From: Coriobacteriia bacterium
GTDB lineage: Bacteria > Actinomycetota > Coriobacteriia > Anaerosomatales > SLCP01
Assembly (NCBI GenBank): GCA_007125735.1
Contig: SLCP01000197.1
Location: forward strand, 1-29,964
Direction: 5' to 3'
DNA length: 29,964 nt
The translations under genes were made by a program, and so were the position numbers. This document shows positions 25,121-29,964 of this stretch, one piece after another. How positions within the stretch are numbered: the stretch's first letter is position 1; each line of letters opens with the position of its first letter. The notes beneath the pieces were generated by a model. That model was not told where the DNA came from, made no database searches, and saw only the letters and a program-made list of their open reading frames with translations.

Positions 25121-26692
25121 TCAGCGCAGGGCCGCGGCGACCTCTTCCGGATCCCAGAGGCACAGCGGATACCGTCTGTCGGTCAGGACCTCTGCGGCCT
25201 CGAGTTGCCCGACGAGGTGTGCGCGCTCCGCTTCGATCTCCGCGACCAGGGGCGCGACCATCTCCGCGAGTCGTGCGTTGACCTCGGCGATACGCATGCC
25301 GAGCGTCTTGCGATCGGCACCCTCACGTCCGATGGCCTCCACGAGTTCGCGCTTCTCTCCCGCAAGGTCTCGCGCGATAGCCGCCTGCTTCGGGTCGTCG
25401 AACTCCATCTCGCCGAGGAACTCGTCAGGGTTGTGAGTGAGCCGTTTGAGCGTGCGATCGAGCTCGGTGACTTCCTCGGCGTGGACGACACGCGCCCCGA
25501 GCGGCAGATGCATGGTGAGGGTGACCGCGGCGAACGGCGGCAGCTCCACTCCCCAGTAACGATGAGCGACGCCCTCGGTCACCTCGTCGTAGCGGGAGCC
25601 CCCGACGCCGTGCACGAAGAGGTCCGCGAGAAAGGTCCGCGCGAACAGCGTCAGGGTCAGCGCGCGGGGAGCGAGGACGATGCGGAGACGCGACAGCGCC
25701 TCGACACACCCTGCGGGATCCGACGGGAGTGACACGTTCGTGTCACCGGCGCGCAACACGATCTCGCCGCCTGCCTGCCGCACGAAGGGACGGATACGCC
25801 GGCTGCTCTCGTCGAGATACCAGAAGGGCAGCTCGGTGCCGTCCGCACCCTCGTCGAGATCGGGAAAAGGTTGCGCCACCGACCGCAGCGAGCGTTTGGC
25901 CCGAAACGCGGCGAGCTCCGCATTGTGGTACACGGCGAAACGAGGAGCCCCGCAGATGATGTCGGCGGCGAACGCACGGTAGGCGTCAGATTCCGTGAGG
26001 GCAAGCACGGAGACGTCACGGTAGCCGGTGAGCGCTCCTTCGTAGCGCCTGCGGGCCCCGGTGACGAGCGCACCGATATCGCCGCTTGTCGATGCGGCTG
26101 CCCGTAGTGCCTCACCGAAGCGAGTCATATGTGCGGCGAGTTCCGGCACGCCGAGGGAGGCCACCGCGCTCTCGCCGGCTTCAAGGAACGCCGACAGCCC
26201 TCGGGCGTCGGGTACCGGAGTGCGGCCGTAACACGTCACCCCATCGCCGGCCGCGAGCTCGATCACACACCGTCCGATGCGATCCCCGTCGCACGGCACC
26301 GTCATGGCCACGGACTCGAACGCATCGCTGTCCACGACGAGGTCGATGCCGTCCCCGGCGACCTCCTCGCATACCCGCTGCACCATGAAGTACTTCGCCC
26401 AGACCCCAGGATGCAACAGCTCCGGCTGGTGTCCCGTGACGATGAGGGGCACGTCGTCGTCGGTCGGCGCGGTCGACGGGATGCCGAGTCCCGACGTGTA
26501 CTCGTGGGCACGCTGCCGGGTCTCGCGTCGGCAGTCCTGCCGCACCTCGGTTATCGGACGGCCCGCCACGGGAAAGTCCCACGATCGCGCCGCGGCGCTG
26601 TTCGCTCGCGCGAGCTCGGCCCACGAGTCGAGCGGGGGCTGCGAGGCCACCTCGCCGTGGCCCTCGGGAACCGCGATCCTGTGGCGAGACAC
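25121..26692 (-). CDS. Divergent BshC-like protein (putative cysteine-adding ligase of a bacillithiol-type pathway)
   Basis: 523 residues, close to the roughly 540 of BshC, which joins Cys to glucosaminyl-malate in bacillithiol synthesis. Visible parallels: TGHQPELLHPG (86-96) at the place of the BshC GxQxGLxxGP motif. The segment from about 343 to 396 (RALTLTLFARTFLADL, then HGVGGSRYDEVTEG, then YWG) is laid out like the BshC segment RPLMQEFLIPTLAFIAGPGEINYWG. A Glu/Arg-rich helical stretch (about 405-500) matches the BshC coiled coil. Overall identity is low, so the call rests on layout and on the BshB1-like gene just upstream. The start is GTG with GGAGG 9 bases upstream; an open frame beyond it overlaps the deacetylase gene and is noise. 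Confidence 0.55.
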   Translation of the reverse strand: MSRHRIAVPEGHGEVASQPPLDSWAELARANSAAARSWDFPVAGRPITEVRQDCRRETRQRAHEYTSGLGIPSTAPTDDDVPLIVTGHQPELLHPGVWAKYFMVQRVCEEVAGDGIDLVVDSDAFESVAMTVPCDGDRIGRCVIELAAGDGVTCYGRTPVPDARGLSAFLEAGESAVASLGVPELAAHMTRFGEALRAAASTSGDIGALVTGARRRYEGALTGYRDVSVLALTESDAYRAFAADIICGAPRFAVYHNAELAAFRAKRSLRSVAQPFPDLDEGADGTELPFWYLDESSRRIRPFVRQAGGEIVLRAGDTNVSLPSDPAGCVEALSRLRIVLAPRALTLTLFARTFLADLFVHGVGGSRYDEVTEGVAHRYWGVELPPFAAVTLTMHLPLGARVVHAEEVTELDRTLKRLTHNPDEFLGEMEFDDPKQAAIARDLAGEKRELVEAIGREGADRKTLGMRIAEVNARLAEMVAPLVAEIEAERAHLVGQLEAAEVLTDRRYPLCLWDPEEVAAALR

Positions 26693-26706
26693 CGCCTGTG
26701 GCCTCC

Positions 26707-27399
26707 TCACACCAGCTGCGCGATCGAGGCGATGCCGACCGGTTCGTCGGCGAAGAACGGCTCTCCCGCCTCTACGCCGATCGCCCGTCCCCACGACCGC
26801 GCGACATCGGCCATCGTCTCCACGAGCCCGCTGTTCGCCGGATTGGCAGCGAACTGCGAGCGATACGCCGCAAGGGCCTCGAGTTTCGCCGGCAGGTGTG
26901 CCGAGACGTCCACGACGAACGACGGCTCCCGGACGAGCCTGAGGTGGACGGCCATATAGCGGTAGAGGCGAGCAGGATAGTGAGGCTCGCCGCGCATGTC
27001 GGTCTTGGTGAACTTCGCCCAGAAGCGTGCCCCGTCGGCGATCGCGGCAGCGGCGACGTGGTCGGGGTGCGCGTCGAGAGGGTACGGCGCGAACACGGTC
27101 GCGGGACGCAACTCCCGGAACACCTCGGCGAGCTCCTTCCGCGCCTCCGGCGTGTCGAAGAGCGCACGGTTCGGCAGCGTGAGCGTGCGCCGCTCGGTGA
27201 TGCCGAGGATACGCGCGGCCTCGGACGCCTCGGCCAGCCGGGTCTCGTGGGTCCCCGCCGGAGTGGGCTCGCCGTCGGTCAGGTCGACGATCGCGACCGC
27301 CAGACCCTCGGCCACCATCGCGGCCACCGTGCCGCCCATGCCGATCTCCACGTCGTCGGGATGCGCCCCGACGCACACGATGTCCACCCCGCCGCTCAC
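26707..27399 (-). CDS. PIG-L family N-acetylglucosamine deacetylase, BshB1-like
   Basis: 230 residues. Zinc and catalytic motifs are intact: H13-PDD16 and H111-P-D113-H114. The whole sequence follows Bacillus BshB1, including DLTDGE, ARILGI, VFAPYPLDAHPDH, FVVDVS and a near-identical ALAAYRSQF region. BshB1 removes acetate from GlcNAc-malate in bacillithiol synthesis. Related enzymes act in mycothiol (MshB) and other GlcNAc-conjugate pathways, but the length and the YRSQF region fit BshB1 better. The GTG start overlaps the glycosyltransferase stop by 4 bases, so the two are coupled. Confidence 0.85.
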   Translation of the reverse strand: MSGGVDIVCVGAHPDDVEIGMGGTVAAMVAEGLAVAIVDLTDGEPTPAGTHETRLAEASEAARILGITERRTLTLPNRALFDTPEARKELAEVFRELRPATVFAPYPLDAHPDHVAAAAIADGARFWAKFTKTDMRGEPHYPARLYRYMAVHLRLVREPSFVVDVSAHLPAKLEALAAYRSQFAANPANSGLVETMADVARSWGRAIGVEAGEPFFADEPVGIASIAQLV

Positions 27400-28112
27400 G
27401 CGGTCTCGACCTCCTTAGACTCGTGTCCGAGCGCACGGTGCCAGACACGCATGTAGTACGCGAAGCGCAACTCCGGGTCATCGAGCGCCTCTCCGAAGGA
27501 GCGATCGCGATCGCAGTATATGCGCTCGATCGGGAGTTCTGTGATGGCGAGACCTGCCCGATACGCGCACGCCCACAGCTCGAGCGGCATCGCGTAGCCG
27601 GGCTCTTCGAACGTCATCGCGTCGAGCGCGGAGGCCCGATACGCCTTGAAGCCGCAGAAGGCATCGGTGATCCCCCACCCGGTCACCCGGTTGATCTCGG
27701 CCGTCACCCGCGCGTTCACCTCGCGCCGTGCGGCCGGGGCAGTGCCCACCGCACGACTTTCCGGCAAGTACCTGCTGCCCGACACGATGTCGTAGCTCTG
27801 ATCGAGGCGCTGCAGGAACTCAGGGATGTGCGCCGGCTCGTGCTGCCCGTCGCAATCCATCGTGACGATCCGCTGCGCACCGCGGACTCTGGCGACCGAG
27901 AACCCCTCGGCGAGCGCTCTCCCGTAGCCGAGATTCGCGGGATGGGTGATGACCGACACGTCTCGACGCGCGGCGAGTACCTCGACCGTGCCATCGGTGG
28001 ACCCGTCGTCCACCACGAGGATGTCACCATCGAAGTGCCGCCGGACCGAATCGAGCACCGCACCGACGGTCGTCTCCTCGTTGTAGACCGGCATCACGAC
28101 GACGTCAGCCAC
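27396..28112 (-). CDS. Family 2 glycosyltransferase (dolichyl-phosphate mannosyltransferase-like)
   Basis: 238 residues, single GT-A domain. The nucleotide-sugar motifs are VVDDGSTDGT (33-42) and the DxD-type MDCDGQH (85-91), with TDAFCGFKAYRAS further on, as in polyprenyl-phosphate sugar transferases. No C-terminal membrane segments follow, so it is probably soluble or peripheral. Acceptor and donor are unknown. It overlaps the BshB1-like gene by 4 bases, which raises the possibility that it makes the sugar conjugate that enzyme deacetylates, although bacillithiol itself starts with a GT4 enzyme (BshA). The GTG start has GAGGTGA 6 bases upstream. Confidence 0.9.
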   Translation of the reverse strand: MADVVVMPVYNEETTVGAVLDSVRRHFDGDILVVDDGSTDGTVEVLAARRDVSVITHPANLGYGRALAEGFSVARVRGAQRIVTMDCDGQHEPAHIPEFLQRLDQSYDIVSGSRYLPESRAVGTAPAARREVNARVTAEINRVTGWGITDAFCGFKAYRASALDAMTFEEPGYAMPLELWACAYRAGLAITELPIERIYCDRDRSFGEALDDPELRFAYYMRVWHRALGHESKEVETA

Positions 28113-28139
28113 TGGCGTTCACCTCGGCATGAAAACGGA

Positions 28140-28589
28140 TCACTCGTGGATCCCCGCGGGAGCACCCGCGTCGACGTCGCGAACCTCGAAAGAGCTCGTG
28201 ACCTCGACTTGGGGGCCGAAGATGCCCTTGACCGAGCAGTACTTCTCCTCGGACAACTCGATCGCCCGGCGCACGGCCTCCTCGGCCACGCCCTCGCCGG
28301 TCACGAGGTAGTGGACCTCGATGCGGTCGTAGTGCTTCGGGAAGTCATCGCGCTGCATACCGGTGACGCGTACCTCGAGTGCGTGGACGTCCTGGCGCTT
28401 CTTCTCGAGGATCGAGATGACGTCCATGGCGGTACATCCGGCAAGACCGTAGAGGACCATCTCGATCGGTCGGACGCCGCTGCCCTCACCCTTGTAGTGA
28501 GGGCTCGCATCCATGACCACACCGTGACCGGCTTGGTCCCATGCGACGAACTGCCGGTTAGCGACCCACCGGGTCGTGACGACATCCAT
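28140..28589 (-). CDS. OsmC family peroxidase-like protein
   Basis: 149 residues. OsmC/Ohr proteins reduce organic hydroperoxides using two Cys; here C52 (GLAGCTAMD) and C118 (EEKYCSV) are both present, and the sequence is closer to the OsmC/YhfA branch than to Ohr. The ATG at 28589 has a GGAGGG ribosome site 6 bases upstream. It is 58 bases behind pilT and 27 bases before the glycosyltransferase, the first member of a same-strand run with possible low-molecular-weight-thiol genes. Such thiols can serve as reductants for peroxidases. Confidence 0.9.
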   Translation of the reverse strand: MDVVTTRWVANRQFVAWDQAGHGVVMDASPHYKGEGSGVRPIEMVLYGLAGCTAMDVISILEKKRQDVHALEVRVTGMQRDDFPKHYDRIEVHYLVTGEGVAEEAVRRAIELSEEKYCSVKGIFGPQVEVTSSFEVRDVDAGAPAGIHE

Positions 28590-28647
28590 CAGGCGCCCTC
28601 CATCCCGCGCACATCGGTCTCCACGGTTTCTACCCGAACAGCGCCTA

Positions 28648-29964
28648 CTAGATCTTGCGACCGACCATCTGGGCGAGTTCGCGCGGGTTCTGGGCCTTGC
28701 TGACGGCCTCCTCGAAGGTGATCCGACCCGCCTGTAGCAGGTTCTTGAGATGCTGGTCGAGGGTCTGCATGCCGAGGGACGCGCCACCCTGGATGATGGT
28801 GGGCATCTGGTGCGTCTTGCCCTCGCGGATCAGGTTCGAGATCGCGGGGATGCCGAGCATGATCTCCATGGCGAGCGTTCGCGACTTACCGTCGGTAGCG
28901 CGGAGCAGGACCTGGGACAAGACGCCCTCGAGGGTGCCGGAAAGCTGCATCCGCACCTGTTGCTGCTGATGGGGCGGGAAGACGTCGATGATGCGGTCGA
29001 CGGTCGCCGGACCGCCTGTGGTGTGCAAGGTCGCGAGCACGAGGTGGCCCGTCTCGGCCGCGGTGATCGCTGCCGAGATGGTCTCGAGGTCGCGCATCTC
29101 GCCGACGAGGATGACGTCGGGGTCTTGACGCAGCACCCTCTTGAGGGCGGCCGCGAACGACCGTGTGTCCTCTCCCACCTCGCGCTGGTTAACGTAGGCC
29201 TTCTTGTTCTTGTGCATGAACTCGATCGGGTCTTCGAGCGTGATGATGTGCACGGACCTGTTCTCGTTGATGTGATTGATCATCGCGGCGAGCGTCGTCG
29301 ACTTACCCGAGCCCGTCGGGCCGGTGACGAGCACGAGTCCTCGAGGGCGCTCGGCCAGATACCGGCAGACCTTGGGCAGAGCGAGTTCCTGGATGGTCGG
29401 GATGCGGATCGGGATGACACGGAAGACCGCACCGAGGGAGTTGCGCTGCTGGAACACGTTGGCCCGGAAGCGCGACACGCCGGGGATCGTGTAGGCGAAG
29501 TCGAGCTCGAGTTCGGTCTCGAACTTGCGCCGCTGGTCCTCGGAGAGGAGAGAGAGGATCATCTCGGCGGTATCGCGTGGTTCGAGCACCTTGGTGTTCT
29601 CGACGGGCACGATCTCGCCGCGCAACCGCAAGCCCGGAGGGCTACCCACCGAGATGTGGAGGTCCGAGCCGCCCCGCTCGATCATGAGGCGCAACAGGTC
29701 ATCGATGTTGGGGGCTCCGCTCGCCGGTGGCGGAGCGACCTGGGAGGCTCCGACGCCGACATGTGCCGCCGGCGGACTCGGCGCCCCGGGGCTTGGCGGC
29801 GCGGGCGGCACCGGACTTGGCGGCGCGGGCGGCGCCGCAGGTTCACCCGCCTCGGCGACGGCCGGCACGGGTGGCGTCGGCTCTTCAACCGTACCAACCT
29901 CCGGTATGGACGCTGCAAGGTCGGTCTCGATAGCGCCCATCGGTGCGGCGACCGTATCGGCCGG
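28648..29964 (-). CDS. pilT: Type IV pilus retraction ATPase PilT, 5' end possibly outside window
   Basis: At least 430 residues from the first in-window ATG (29940). The frame stays open to the edge, and no ribosome site precedes that ATG, so the true start may lie beyond 29964. After a Pro/Ala-rich N-terminal region (about 20-75) come the PilT N-domain and ATPase core: Walker A GPTGSGKST (207-215), Asp box ITLEDPIEF, Walker B VILVGEMRD, His box LATLHT, and the retraction signature AISNLIREGK (canonical AIRNLIRE). PilT hexamers depolymerise type IV pili for twitching and DNA uptake. No other pilus gene is in the window. Confidence 0.93.
   Translation of the reverse strand, partial: PADTVAAPMGAIETDLAASIPEVGTVEEPTPPVPAVAEAGEPAAPPAPPSPVPPAPPSPGAPSPPAAHVGVGASQVAPPPASGAPNIDDLLRLMIERGGSDLHISVGSPPGLRLRGEIVPVENTKVLEPRDTAEMILSLLSEDQRRKFETELELDFAYTIPGVSRFRANVFQQRNSLGAVFRVIPIRIPTIQELALPKVCRYLAERPRGLVLVTGPTGSGKSTTLAAMINHINENRSVHIITLEDPIEFMHKNKKAYVNQREVGEDTRSFAAALKRVLRQDPDVILVGEMRDLETISAAITAAETGHLVLATLHTTGGPATVDRIIDVFPPHQQQQVRMQLSGTLEGVLSQVLLRATDGKSRTLAMEIMLGIPAISNLIREGKTHQMPTIIQGGASLGMQTLDQHLKNLLQAGRITFEEAVSKAQNPRELAQMVGRKI
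29792..29839. repeat. Two 24-base tandem units in the PilT Pro-rich leader
   Basis: A 24-base unit starting CTTGGCGGCGCGGGCGGC occurs at 29792-29815 and again at 29816-29839, with two differences near the end of the unit. It encodes eight-residue Pro/Ala/Ser repeats (APPSPVPP-like) ahead of the conserved PilT domain, and may vary in copy number between strains. Confidence 0.7.

Noticed and set aside
1..29964. CRISPR array, transposon or prophage
   Set aside because: No regularly spaced repeats, no transposase or integrase frames, and no shift in base use between blocks were seen. Every stretch is accounted for by ordinary genes or short gaps.

Overview
This 29,964-base, very GC-rich window looks like chromosomal DNA of an obligately anaerobic, rod-shaped actinobacterium, most likely Coriobacteriia-like. 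The reasons are the high GC and frequent GTG starts, the gene order radC-mreBCD-mrdA-rodA followed by a B12-type radical SAM gene, and the combination of an Rnf complex, a cytoplasmic NAD(P)-linked [NiFe]-hydrogenase and several ferredoxin-like proteins. The taxonomic placement is inference. Genes are packed tightly, often with 4-base stop/start overlaps. I see no insertion sequence, phage gene or CRISPR array, and no gene-free stretch over 300 bases.

Region 1 (1-8101, minus strand) is the cell-elongation block. In transcription order it holds radC, mreB, mreC, mreD, mrdA (PBP2), rodA, a DUF697 protein and a radical SAM gene cut by the window edge. It encodes a complete cytoskeleton-guided peptidoglycan synthesis machine.

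Region 2 (8116-18068, minus strand) is the energy block. A four-subunit group-3b-like hydrogenase (hydB-hydG-hydD-hydA) is followed 86 bases later by rnfC-D-G-E-A-B, a NusG-domain-II protein and a Gx-type small membrane transporter. H2, NAD(P)H, ferredoxin and a transmembrane ion gradient could all be interconverted by products of this one gene run. Two oddities stand out. The hydrogenase small subunit has Asp where a proximal-cluster Cys is expected, and the large subunit ends exactly at the metal-binding His with no cleavable tail.

Region 3 (18131-20619, minus strand) holds ndk, a membrane-anchored TPR protein and a lipoprotein cyclophilin. Region 4 (20809-24783) reads mainly on the plus strand: an EF-G-like paralogue, a diacylglycerol-kinase-family lipid kinase and plsY, with a minus-strand tRNA-Arg(CCG) between the first two.

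Region 5 (24866-29964, minus strand) starts, in transcription order, with pilT. It continues with an OsmC peroxidase, a family-2 glycosyltransferase, a BshB1-like deacetylase, a long protein resembling a very divergent BshC, and a 2[4Fe-4S] ferredoxin. The glycosyltransferase/deacetylase/BshC-like trio mirrors the logic of bacillithiol synthesis, but in an actinobacterium and with a GT2 instead of the usual GT4 enzyme. Together with the neighbouring thiol peroxidase, it is the best candidate here for an undescribed pathway.
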